Positions 1-9,148 of a stretch of 64,000 bases of DNA are shown here, piece after piece. Position 1 is the stretch's first letter; the number at the start of each line of letters is the position of its first letter. The position numbers and the translations under genes were made by a program. Location of the stretch: positions 3,682,501-3,746,500 of the forward strand of contig WPIO01000013.1 in the NCBI GenBank assembly GCA_009760855.2, given 5' to 3'. Source of the stretch: Cristatella mucedo. Its lineage: Eukaryota; Bryozoa; Phylactolaemata; Cristatellidae. A model generated the notes under the pieces. It saw only the letters and a list, made by a program, of their open reading frames with translations. It was not told where the DNA came from and did no database searches.

Positions 1-364
1 TGCGCTCGTCGCGTTTGCGTTTTCTCTCCGACTGCAGCAGTGCGCGCGGATCCGTTGAACTAAAAGCTCCACGTCCGACGTGGCCGAGGCTGCCTATTCC
101 TTTTTCGCGTTTTCCTGCGTTTCTAAGTTCTCACCAGACCGTTGTGCGTTTTGTGAGAATAAAATTTGTTACTGCTTGGTGCGCTCTTGAACAAATTCTT
201 AAGCGAGCTTGACGGTTTCATTACACCCACTCACCAAGTCAAGGAAAACGCAATTGTCGAGCCCCTTCCCCAGAGTATTCAATACTGCAGCAACTTCTAC
301 CATCTACTACTGTAGGGGCTCGTGGGCGCGCGACGGCGGCGGCGGCGCGACGAAGAGCGGAGCG
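1..364. other. No gene recognised; G+C-rich flank
   Basis: An ORF at 15-212 shows no family motif and no codon pattern that I trust. The stretch ends in a GCGGCGGCGGCG-type run just before the LINE-A target site. Confidence 0.5.
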
Positions 365-411
365 GTAGTATGTTTGTAAACGTTATGTAGCCTAGGGCTC
401 GACCTTCGCAC
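365..411 (+). repeat. Left target-site duplication of a LINE-A insertion (47 bp)
   Basis: Positions 365-411 and 743-789 are the same 47-bp sequence (starts GTAGTATGTTTG, ends GACCTTC-R-CAC) with one mismatch. They immediately flank a 5'-truncated LINE-A tail, as expected of a very long target-site duplication made by target-primed reverse transcription. Confidence 0.9.
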
Positions 412-742
412 GGAGCCCAATTCTTACGCAACGACATCTACTCTCCAACTGCCGACTATGGCACATCTTTTTCAGCGGTCCTGAACTGCTACTTCTATGC
501 TGCTCACTACCTCAACTGCTCTCCTGACTCTGCTATGCTTCCCACTTTCACTTTGTTGCGTGAGACGAAGTCTGTTGGCTACCGAATGCGTACCGAAAGC
601 CGCTTAGGCTGTGAGTGCGCTATACAAAACTCTCCTGCGTAACACCCACATGGTCTTTTTAACTTTGTGGAGTTACTGACGGAGATACATTACATTACAT
701 TACATTACATTACATTACGTTACATTACATTACATTACATTA
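412..742 (+). mobile_element. LINE-A 3' fragment
   Basis: This is a 5'-truncated copy of LINE-A. It holds the C-terminal codons of the reverse-transcriptase ORF (…CECAIQNSPA stop), a short 3'UTR (ACTTTGTGGAGTTACTGACGGAGA) and a long (ATTAC)n tail with one variant unit. The same end is seen at 4989-5922, 34256 and 41464. The 47-bp duplication on both sides makes this a clean insertion. Confidence 0.92.
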
Positions 743-789
743 GTAGTATGTTTGTAAACGTTATGTAGCCTAGGGCTCGACCTTCACAC
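743..789 (+). repeat. Right target-site duplication of the LINE-A insertion
   Basis: Second copy of the 47-bp duplication described at 365-411, following the (ATTAC)n tail directly. Confidence 0.9.
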
Positions 790-956
790 GTCAACTAGCT
801 CACTCGGCTCGCTTGTCTCGTGCTCGGCTCAAGTCCCGAGTCTCCATAACATTCAAAAACACACTCTATGTATACTCCACCAAACTTTAGTGGATATATT
901 ATAGTAAATTTTTTACTTTTCCAAGAAAACAAAACTTTAAATTTATATAGGAAAAA

Positions 957-1055
957 ATGGCAGATTTAAGAAAAAAATATGTTATCCAAAGATATGATGA
1001 GATCATGCAATATAATGCTAAAGTTAGGTCGTTTCTAACAAATCTAACAAAATAA
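957..1055 (+). CDS. Small ORF near the V1 left end
   Basis: A 32-codon ORF beginning MADLRKKY, basic and charged. Its first codons resemble the start of the fibre gene on the other strand (MADLK…, at 3598). No family recognised. It could be a decayed remnant of a second fibre-type start or chance. Confidence 0.25.
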   Translation: MADLRKKYVIQRYDEIMQYNAKVRSFLTNLTK

Positions 1056-1206
1056 GATATATCATCAAAGTTAAAAACGTAGTAATAGCATTAGGAGTAA
1101 CAATTTCTAGCACTTATATTCAATCATTTCCATATATTACTCATGTAGTCTGATCTTCATTCTGATCTTTGATCTTCTTCTGATCTGATTTTCAGCACTA
1201 TCTGCA

Positions 1207-1386
1207 ATGATGGTGGCAACTGATGATGTTCTAGCAGAAATCGACAAGAGAAAAGGTCTACCTTCGAAGCTAATTCAAAATTTTATTTCCAAGATGACAC
1301 ATGCTTTATCTGATGAAGTAATTACAAAAGAAGAGTTTGAAGACACTATAATGGAACGTTCACAAAGAGAAGCTACTCCTGCTTGA
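1207..1386 (+). CDS. Small hypothetical protein, 59 aa
   Basis: An ORF starting with two adjacent ATG codons (1207, 1210) and ending TGA at 1384-1386. The product is charged and helical-looking (…AEIDKRKGLPSKLIQNF…, …EVITKEEFEDTIMERSQRE…). It converges on and overlaps the last codons of the leftward integrase by 14 bp. It is undamaged, unlike most neighbours. No family recognised; composition favours a real short V1 gene. Confidence 0.45.
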   Translation: MMVATDDVLAEIDKRKGLPSKLIQNFISKMTHALSDEVITKEEFEDTIMERSQREATPA

Positions 1387-2256
1387 TTATTTGTAGTTCT
1401 TCTCTAAAAAAAAAACTCTTTTTAACATCATGAACCCAATAACGCACTGGTTGGTCTTTCATTACTATTATTCTAACAATAATATGTTTAGTTAAACTCC
1501 GTATAGGATCTGTAGCTCTTCTTCTCTTTTCGTCTTCTCCTTCACATGGTTCTAGTAAATATCTAACAGTTGTTCCAAGTTCTAATAATTTTTCTTGTTC
1601 TACTTCTCTATGATATTTTGGTCTTTTTAGTTTCACGATTTCTTTTTTATTGCTTAGTAGGTTCTCCACCAATTGTGTTGTAATGCTATTATTTAGGTAA
1701 TTAATAATATTTGTTACATAATCAATCCACTCTTTATTTCCAACATGATCTCCTTTATTAATGCTTTCTAATTCATTTTCATATTGCGCAAAGAAGGCTC
1801 TTTCTGCTGCTGTTCGATTCATTCTTTCAACCAGTGCAACTCTTTTTACTAGTAGCTTCTATCACACGCGTTCCGTTTCTTTTCATTTCTTTCACGAACT
1901 CTCCTTTAAACTCTGATCCAGGACCTACTGTCATTTTCTTGGGCCATTTTAAAGGACCTTTTGTATAAATATCTACTATTGCTTGTGTTACTTCTTTAGA
2001 AGACTTTGTTTTAAGTAGTCTCGAGTCTTTATATCTACTAGCAACATCAAAGACACTCAAGGCAAATCTGTATCCAGAATCATTTGGCATATACAGGATA
2101 TCTGCTTGGTGATTTTCATTGGGTGCAACTATATCAAAGGAAACTTTTGGAATTTCCTTTGGTCTCTTGGTTTGAATACTTGGCTGAATGTCTGAATCGA
2201 GATTGAACTTCCTTCCTCCTTCTTTTCTTTGCTTTAGAGTTAAAATGACATTCTAC
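1373..2256 (-). pseudogene. rve-type (DDE) integrase, Polinton/retroviral-like, broken
   Basis: The product would join element DNA to host DNA. Reading leftward from about 2256 there is a basic start, then a core with HQADILYMP (first catalytic Asp) and FALSVFDVASRYKDS. It continues with a GPLKWPKK segment, a PGSEF motif, and VERMNRT after the break, which holds the catalytic Glu. The C-terminal part has RRATDPIRS and a V-RYWV patch typical of Polinton integrases. Two defects are visible. At about 1840 the frame changes: the upstream ORF stops at 1827 and the downstream frame resumes. The second catalytic position reads VGPGSEF where the family has Asp before PGxEF, so Gly replaces Asp. The ORF is open upstream of its first Met (2090) to a stop near 2256, so the true start is unclear. 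It lies at the left edge of V1, as terminal integrase genes often do. Confidence 0.85.
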
Positions 2257-2260
2257 AGAA

Positions 2261-2533
2261 ATGAAAATATTTCGTAATATTTGTTCTAAAACGTTTAGTG
2301 AACGTCAATATCTAGAGTCAGGTCATCCTTCTTAAAAAAAAATTAAAAGAAGACCAAAGTTAAAATATGAAATGCATTGTGACCCCTGTGATTTAGATAG
2401 TACTGAAACAGAGTTTGATTATGGTATCCTGCGTAAAAATAAAATAGTGCTCAGAAATATTTTGCATTCATCACTGTTTAGACCGTCGAGCCATTTGTGT
2501 TATCGCAAAATTTTTTCCTTTAATAAAAGGTAA
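2261..2533 (+). pseudogene. Possible C2H2-like zinc-finger small protein, frameshifted
   Basis: The first part (ATG 2261, stop 2333-2335) reads RNICSKTFSERQYLESGH, spaced like a C2H2 finger, except that Arg (CGT) stands where the first Cys (TGT) would be. The second part (ATG 2372, stop 2531-2533) contains HCDPCDLD. The two are in different frames across a run of nine A at about 2334-2342. It lies between integrase and fibre on the opposite strand. The assignment rests on spacing only and is tentative. Confidence 0.35.
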
Positions 2534-2585
2534 ACTTGAAGCAAAAAATAAAGAACTTATTGTTTTATTAGTTCATTTGCATTTC

Positions 2586-3598
2586 TCACGTGACTATATA
2601 ACTAACCAAGAGATTTACTCTTAGGTTTCCTAGGTCATCAACAAAATAGTAGTCAGTAGGAATTCTGTTGAAGTAAGCATAGTACTTATAATCTGTTCCT
2701 GTTGACGCAGTATTTATAGCACGTATTTCTCCAGATACAACAGAAGTATCTGTACTTGGTCTTAGGAATACACAATTTGATGAACCAACTACCGTCACGC
2801 TTAATAATATCAATGGTGGAGCACTCTTGTTTTGCCAAGAATAAGCAACAGATGTATTTATAATAAAACTCATAGATCTAGGATTTAACGACACATGAAT
2901 TACTTCTGTTATTTTTTACTGTTTTGTCAACGTAAGATTTAGTTGCAGCATCTGAAGGATTAACAGAATCTGCAACATTAATTATTGAGTTATTATTCAT
3001 ATTTAAATTGGTGGTTGCAGGATAATCTTTTAACATTACATCTCGTTTTAATCCTCCATAAGTAACACAGAAATCATCAGGAAAAACGCTAGGTGTAGTA
3101 TTACTTGAATTCCAACAAGTAGAAGTAATGGCAAATCCATTCATATTGAGATCACCTGTCATTGTATCGCCAGATTTACAAACATAACTGCTTAGCTGAC
3201 TAACATTAACAGCATCAGTGGGATTAACTCCTGGACCAAGATTAATACCAGGTTGACCTTGAAAATGTATTGATCCATTTCCAGTTACAATGAAATTAGA
3301 ATCTGCATAACTCTTAGTTACAGCATCTGAAGGATTCACAGGATCACTCAGGTTAATAATTCTATTTCCATTTGCACCAAGACCTGACAATGGATAGCCA
3401 TTCATCTTTGTAACATAACCACTCTGCGATTCATCTGCATATTCAGAAATTCAAATTTTTGATCTATCTAATACTTCTTTTATAATTGGTACTATTCTAA
3501 CAAATCTATCAGGATCTTCGTGTACTACTTGTATTAGGGATATTTTTATATAATACTTTACACTATATTCTTTGCCTTTTTATTTTTAAATCTGCCAT
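2586..3598 (-). pseudogene. Fibre/tail-fibre-like protein with repeat motifs, frameshifted
   Basis: A likely receptor-binding or spike protein. It starts at ATG 3598 (MADLK) and has an in-frame TGA near 3450. From 3405 the shaft region carries three degenerate repeats of the form NLSDPVNPSDAVTKSYAD (also VNPTDAVNVSQ and SVNPSDAATKSYVD), plus a phage-collar-like segment GDTMTGDLNMNG. Repeats of the type 'I-N-L-DP-N--DAV-K-Y-D' are usual in trimeric tail-fibre shafts. A one-base change in an A-run near 2917 shifts the frame. The distal part (2894-2586) is rich in S, T, V and aromatics, like a beta-sandwich head. It lies downstream of the YqaJ gene on the same strand. The fold is inferred from the repeats. 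Confidence 0.7.
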
Positions 3599-3626
3599 GC
3601 TTGCTTATAATATCAAACTAAAAGTC

Positions 3627-4247
3627 TTAGTACTTCTCATCTTTAAGCAATATCATACAAAGTGGACGTCTGATTGGAATATCAAACTCATATTTAGTTG
3701 GCACTCTAACATTGCCTGCAGCTATAGAATCTAGTGGTGCTTCTTCACAGCTTAGTCCAGGAACACAAATTATTTCAAATTCAGAATAATAACGTTCAGT
3801 TAGTTTTAAAACATGCAAACCTAGTAGACATTGAGCATGATACTGTTTAGTTATAAAATCTACAATAATATTTCTACTCCATAAGCATTTTATTTCTACT
3901 AAAGTATCTCCATCAATAATATCATCTGGTGAATATTTATATACACCATCACTAGTAAAACAATCATTGGCGCTTTCAAGTTGTACATCAAGTTTCATTT
4001 CTAATAACTTAGCAGCAACAGGTTCAAATACTTTACCAAATAGCATTGGCGGAAACTTCCTATTATAATTATTAGCACTATATTTTTTAGTTTTCTGTTA
4101 GCAATTATATCAATACCAACTTCTGTTTGATCAACAAATACCATATCATGACCAAGCACAGAATAAACTTCGGATCCACCAATATTCAATGACATGGATT
4201 TTTTCCATTCACCAGAACCTTGTGGAAAATCAATTTTTTTTAATTAT
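3627..4247 (-). pseudogene. YqaJ/lambda-exonuclease-type recombinase nuclease, frameshifted
   Basis: A PD-(D/E)XK nuclease of the YqaJ class, which resects DNA ends for recombination. Family marks in order are QGSGEW near the start, IGGSEVYSVLG, FGKVFEPVAAKL, then SPDDIIDG and EIKC (the Asp and ExK catalytic set) and a Gln-containing QYHAQ helix. All of these appear intact. A frame change falls at about 4085, in an A-run of the region between the IGGSE and FGKVFEP motifs. The start is not fixed: codons continue upstream of ATG 4195 to about 4247, where a stop lies just before QGSGEW. It follows the capsid gene within about 20 bp. Such nucleases are known from phages and large DNA viruses; one in a Polinton-like set is noteworthy. 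Confidence 0.75.
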
Positions 4248-4265
4248 ATTCTGGTTTAACTTTTC

Positions 4266-6778
4266 TTAAATATCAATTCCATCAAAAAAAATTTCTTTCC
4301 ATGCAAGTAAGTTGTGATCCATTTCCATTAGAACGTAATTCAGCTCTATTCTAACAGATAGTTAAGTAATGAACAATAATAGTTGTAGCAGAAACAGCAG
4401 GAACAGCAGGATTATTACCAGCTGCAGGAATGGCGTCAGCAGCTGCAGGGATTAAACTATTGAATTCAATAGTTACATCAAGTTTAGAAATAATTCTTAA
4501 AGGTTCATCATTGTATTGTAATTCAATAACATGAATTGGATATAGTGATAACCATTCAGGAAAAGTAACAACAGCTGGCTTAGTAATTTCATTTAATCCA
4601 AGATATTGTTCTCTAACTCGGTGAAATCTAAATATCCTGTTGAGCATTTTCCTTCCTTGGGTTAACTACTTCTAGAAACAGGTGGATATTGTTTTGAACC
4701 ATTAGCAAGTGCAGTTGCATTTTTAATATCACAGTGGTTATACGTACAGGGATTTTCTGTATATTCGTTGCATTTATTAAAATTCTGTGCAGCTACAATT
4801 AACCACCTAACTTTATCAATAGTATTTTGAACAGGTAATGTTCTAGTATATTTTAATCCTTGGTTTAAACTATCAAGTGTCTTAATTTCACAACGTTTAA
4901 CTCTGTAATTAAGTTTTATTTTCTTTGATCTCTCACTTGATGTATCTGTAAGAGCTCTTTGGATACTTTCTTTAGGAGTAACACATGGCAATTAAATGAC
5001 GATAAAACCGAACTGCTGCTCATAGGACACCCTAAGCGTGTGGCTGGATTAAAAGGCTTTGCTGTTCTAATAGGTGATGCTATTGTGCGACATTCACCAC
5101 GTGTTCGTAATCTAGGTGTCGTGTTCGACAGCTGCCTCAATTTCAAAAGCTTCATTCAGAAGACTGCCTCTACAGCTAGCCATCACATTCGATCCCTATC
5201 CAAGATTAGAAGCTGTCTCCCACAGTGGCTTGTAAGAAATTTAACTAGCTCTTTAGTTCTGTCTCGGCTTGATTATTGTAATTCCCTTTTGGCTGGGCTT
5301 CCAAAGAAAGCTATTATGCCACTACAGCTGACTATGAATATGGCTGCAAGGCTGGTCTTGAAGTCCCAGCGGTTTGAGCACGTGTCACCTCTGCTGAAAG
5401 AGCTAGGATGGTTGCCGGTTGAGCAAAGGATACGGAGCAAAGTTCTTATGCTGACCCAAAAGGCCCGCCACGGCTTAGCTCCTTCGTACCTAGCTGAACT
5501 GCTGCATCAGTTTCAGCCTGTTCGCGCCCTCAGGTCTTGTGTGGACAATAAATTAGCTGTCCCATACCTCCGCTTAAAGACAGTTGGCGACAGAAGCTTT
5601 AGCTCTGCAGGTCCTAGACTGTGGAACTCGCTTCCACAATTCTTACGCAACGACAACTACTCTCCAACTGCCGACTATGGCACATCTTTTTCAGCGGTCC
5701 TGAACTGCTACTTCTATGCTACTCACTACCTCAACTGCTCTCCTGACTCTGCTATGCTTGCCACTTTCTCTTTGTTGCGTGAGACGAAGTCTGTTGGCTA
5801 CCAAATGCGTACCGAAAGCCGCTTAGGCTGTGAGTGCGCTATACAAGACTCTCCTGCGTAACGCCCACATGGTCTTTATGACTTTGTGGAGTTACTGACG
5901 GAGAGACATTACATTACATTACCATTAGTCTTATTTTTGGCATAGCAATTTTAAATGCATTCCAAGCTCCATCACCAGCAGCTGTCGCCACACCTCTAGT
6001 TTGGATAGCGTTGTTAACACCACTAACAACAGTCATTATAGCATAAAATTGGACCCGCCAACTCTAGTCATTTCAAGTGTAAATGGAATGTTATAAAGAA
6101 TTTGGTTCATATCAGCACAGAATCCAGATAATCTTGAGAGTGGAAGTGAAATACTGAATGTACTTTGATTATCTGCTAAAACATTTGAAAGTCCTCTTCT
6201 GTATCCAAAGCTAATATTGTTAGCAGTGGCTGTAGATGCAGGAGGACTAGTGTAAGGAGTAATGTTAGCAGTCCAGAAATCCTCTCTACTGAACTCTAAG
6301 CTCTCGTCCTTTTTCCTTCTACTCGAAGGTGTTCTTCTGTTCGGTTATAGTCATTTGAATTGCTAAGAATTTCCATAAGCGTTGAAACTGCTCCAGGTTC
6401 TTGTTGTAATGAAACGCTTTCTATTTCTTCTGCACCAAGGCTAACTCTCATGGAACTAAAAAACCACGCACCTGCGTTGTGAACAAGACCATCGGCTAGA
6501 TTTATACTAGGAGGACCATGAGCCCCACTAGCAACTGTCTGAACCTGGAGTTGTCCTTTAAGTAGTAGGTAAGCATCGGACAATACATAACACATTTGTT
6601 TTTCACCGGGAATAGTAAATGTTACTAGTTTATTAGAGATATTATCCATCTCATTTCCATTTGTTTGGTATAACTCTCCATATTGATAATCTCTAATTTT
6701 ATAATCAGGAAAACTTGGATCACCTAATTCAAGTATTAATTCAATAGGAGCACTAGCCATTTCTTCTCTAGTAAACAT
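4266..6778 (-). pseudogene. Probable double-jelly-roll major capsid protein, split by LINE-A
   Basis: This would be the main capsid building block. It starts at ATG 6778 directly after the stop of the preceding gene. Exclusive of the LINE-A insertion (4989-5922) it spans about 1.58 kb, or ~525 codons, the usual size of such capsid proteins. The N-terminal half contains a Q-I-R-DYQYGELY segment, a VTFTIPGEKQ strand and a Q-PGA segment. Before the insertion there is F-ISLPLSRLSGF followed by an N-IPFTLEMTR strand, and after it RWLIVAAQNF, both typical of the families I associate with this fold. Further breaks lie near 6297, 4655 and 4350 (in-frame TAG) and near 4290. Assignment is by motif shape, length, and position between minor capsid genes and nuclease; the fold itself is inferred. 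Confidence 0.65.
4989..5922 (+). mobile_element. LINE-A 3' fragment inserted in the V1 capsid gene
   Basis: 5'-truncated LINE-A beginning at the LNDDKTELLLIGHPKR codons and ending in (ATTAC)n. Its ORF (about 4989-5861, stop TAA) is open for ~290 codons and closely matches the copy at 34314-35124. It contains the C-terminal CR1-type region (RNLGVVFDSCLNF, SRLDYCNSLLAGLP, FSSAGPRLWNSLP). It is oriented opposite to the capsid gene. Low divergence between copies indicates a fairly recent insertion. Confidence 0.92.
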
Positions 6779-7194
6779 TTATTTTCTACTCTGGATATAT
6801 GGACCTGCTCCTATTTTTTTCATATATCCACCATATCCGTCAGGTTTTGTTCGTTCAGGAATAACAGATTTCTCTTTAATAACTCTTTCTATTTCTTTAT
6901 AAGCTTTTGGGTCATTTTTTTAAGTGCTTCTGAATAATCTTCTACTTCCTCTTCTTCTATTTTAGATTTATATTTCTTTTTGTTCTTTGGTTTTAGTTTT
7001 TCTTGCACAGCTCGTTTGATTTCAATATCCATCTCATTTATCTTTCTATCATAATCTTCTTTTTTGCGTTTTTCTAACTCATATTTGAGTTCTTTTTTCT
7101 TTTTATTCATCAAGTTTATTATCTAGTTCTCTACGTTTATTAGCAATTCTTGGTCAACTTTCTCTTTCTTAGTTTGTAATTCAATTATTTTCAT
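6779..7194 (-). pseudogene. Lys/Glu-rich coiled-coil virion-like protein, frameshifted
   Basis: It starts MKIIELQTKKEK at 7194 and is almost wholly charged heptad-like sequence (…KKKELKYELEKRKKEDYDRK…). It ends in a distinct Gly-rich tail (PDGYGGYMKKIGAGPYI) whose stop codon (6781-6779) abuts the capsid ATG at 6778. Frame changes occur near 7115 and 6910, both by A-runs. Its ATG overlaps the TGA of the preceding ORF (ATGA). No family recognised; a scaffold or core protein is a guess from position. Confidence 0.5.
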
Positions 7195-7366
7195 GCTTGA
7201 TGCATTTCAATTCCTTCATTAGCAATGTTCGTACTAAGACGTGCTAATCCAGCTAATACTGATGCTGATTTCCCAATTCCATCAATAACTTTATCGAGAA
7301 CATCAGATCCATGGAATTTTCCTCCTTTTATTCTTCAATGACTTCCATTCTAGCATAGCTACCCAT
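7191..7366 (-). pseudogene. Small virion-like protein, frameshifted
   Basis: ATG at 7366 (MGSYARMEVIEE), then after a frame change near 7330 a stretch beginning GGKFHGSDVLDKVIDGIGKS with a hydrophobic helix (VLAGLARLSTNIA). It ends TGA 7193-7191, overlapping the next start by four bases. It is about 58 codons, Gly-rich then amphipathic. Position next to capsid genes suggests a minor virion peptide; no homologue recognised. Confidence 0.4.
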
Positions 7367-7420
7367 TGCTTTATATATTATTGTGAAATTTCTATTGTAA
7401 CCCTAACATCTAAAACAATA

Positions 7421-7960
7421 TTAACAGGATTTCCATTTTGATCTGTTAGAAAAATTTTTTAAACTACTTGTTCCTTCAATATCTCCACGTGTTTGTACAT
7501 ACAATATGTTAGAAATAGGAAGATTAACTTTTTCACGTGGATCAATATCATAAATATCTATAGTATATAATGATGAACATTGTTGTAAAAATTCTTTTTT
7601 AAATTCTACATAATTTGTATTAACCAAATCACAATCAACACTAATCCATTTTACTCCAGAATTATCAGGCAACTGCATTTTATTCCAAGCTTTGTAAATA
7701 CCAAAGAAGTACATAGCCCTTTCTATAGCCTCATACGGTGTTCCTTCAACCTTTGCAGGATCAAAGGAACCCTGTTGATTAGAATTAAATCCTAGCGTGT
7801 CACCAATTGAATGACTAACACCAGATGCACTACTTCCAAGTAGCACAACATAATCTGGTGTTGCTTGCATTATTATCTTATCATCTGTATCAACACTAAT
7901 ATTATTCCAGTACCAAGTTTTTGGAAGAGTCATAACAATCTCCAGATCTAACCAAAGCAA
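7421..7960 (-). CDS. Penton/minor-capsid-like protein 1 (179 aa ORF)
   Basis: An uninterrupted ORF. Visible elements are a WYWNNISV start, a 'SIGDTLGF' segment, a WISVDCDLV strand and a closing P-SNILYVQTRG strand. The pattern 'S-G--LGF … V-C-L … Y-I-I-D … P--I-YV' recurs in the neighbouring gene 8296-9145, so the two look paralogous. This is the layout I associate with single-jelly-roll penton or minor capsid proteins of Polinton-type elements. Its N-terminus may continue into 8056-8290 across a SINE-2 remnant. Confidence 0.5.
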   Translation of the reverse strand: MLWLDLEIVMTLPKTWYWNNISVDTDDKIIMQATPDYVVLLGSSASGVSHSIGDTLGFNSNQQGSFDPAKVEGTPYEAIERAMYFFGIYKAWNKMQLPDNSGVKWISVDCDLVNTNYVEFKKEFLQQCSSLYTIDIYDIDPREKVNLPISNILYVQTRGDIEGTSSLKNFSNRSKWKSC

Positions 7961-7999
7961 GATTAAGAGCAGCTACAATTTTATTGCTGTCATAATGGC

Positions 8000-8053
8000 A
8001 TATGTGAAGCGCCTGAATAGAGATTAAGTTCTCTTGGGGCGCTATATTAATTA
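8000..8053 (+). mobile_element. SINE-2 / LINE-B-type 3' stem-loop remnant inside V1
   Basis: The sequence runs GTGAAGCGCCTGAATAGAGATTAAGTTCTCTTGGGGCGCTATA; its arms AGCGCC/GGCGCT and AGAGA/TCTCT pair. It matches the 3' end of the SINE-2 copy at 10024-10128 in reverse. The tRNA-like head is absent, so this is a 5'-truncated insertion. Confidence 0.8.
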
Positions 8054-8055
8054 AT

Positions 8056-8290
8056 TATAGTTTTTTATCCTGCTGGAATTGCAATTGATTGTGCCGATGG
8101 CACTGTAAGATTTCTTTTGAACCAAAGTAAATCATTTACTTCAGTAGTAATATTTGAAATTACTCTGTTTGTATAAGTAAACTCTACTCTTCGTAATCCA
8201 ACTTTATTAAAACCTGAATCTGATCTAGTAGGCCAGGTGGAACTACTGTTTTTACTTCAGAACTAGTAGTTTCTATTAATCCTTATAATA
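8056..8290 (-). pseudogene. Penton-like gene fragment
   Basis: Leftward codons give VPPGLLDQI, then after a frame change GLRRVEFTYTNRVISN and FKRNLTVPSAQSIAIPAG before a stop. Beta-strand-rich. It lies between penton-like 2 and the SINE-2 remnant and may be the separated first part of penton-like 1. No independent function assigned. Confidence 0.35.
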
Positions 8291-8295
8291 TTCTT

Positions 8296-9145
8296 ATATT
8301 ATATCTCAGCAATTTCTATAACAACTGTTGTTTGTTATGAACCAAAGTCTAAAACTTTTTAATTTAAATCTGTAACAGTAATTATCATATCTGAAACAGA
8401 ATCACCAGAGATATTATGATACTCAAGAGTATTTGGTTCACATACCATCTGTTCCCAAGGGTAAAAATTGTAAGCAAAACTTCTTAGGACTTGTGTTTCA
8501 CCCCCACTTATATAACTAGTTCCACTAGCAACTAAGTTACAATTTACAAGTATTAAGTTTAGATCTGAAGCAAAAAATTCATTTTCTGAAATAAATTTAA
8601 CACTTCTTTCTAAACTACTTTATCAGTAATATTGGGATAAATTGTTAAAAAGTTTGGATCTGTCGTATAAGCAGAACCAGTGAAACCAAGTATAGTTGAT
8701 ATGCTAGACTTACTAGCAAGAAACGTCCAACCAACAGGCATAGTAATCCACGAGTTAGAAATTTCAGTATCAATACCTAATACAAATTTATCAGTAGTAG
8801 CTCCAGATTTAGTAACAGAATTATTTATCATAGCTGCAATTTCAATGTTTACATCATCAGAAATAGCAGAGTAAATTCCAGGTCTAATTTTTATCGTTTG
8901 TTCAGAACCACCTGCTACTCTATTAACAAAAGTATCATTAGAGTTAGTGGTATTTTGAATATAATTTGTTCCAGCAAACTTCTTAATACATATCCTGAGT
9001 TTTTTTTATTCCTAAGCATAATAGGATCATCAATGTGTACTCTACTAGGATTAGTAGTTCAAGTTATATTAAATACATATTTATCTTTGCTTGCTGAATT
9101 ATTCTTTCTAATAGCCTCGAGATTCTTCAACACAAGTTTTGTCAT
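8296..9145 (-). pseudogene. Penton/minor-capsid-like protein 2, multiply frameshifted
   Basis: It starts at ATG 9145 (MTKLVLKNLEAIRKNN). Later parts include SRVHIDDP, an 'ISNSWITMPVGWTFLASKSS' strand region with ILGFTGSAY, and a VNCNLV…SGTSYISGGE segment. It ends with NFYPWEQMVCEPNTLEYHN and a DFGS stretch broken by stops. The intact middle piece is 8831-8610. The gene begins three bases after the stop of the upstream ORF (9150-9148). Similar layout to 7421-7960 suggests tandem paralogues. It would plug or decorate capsid vertices, by analogy only. Confidence 0.5.
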
Positions 9146-9148
9146 TTC

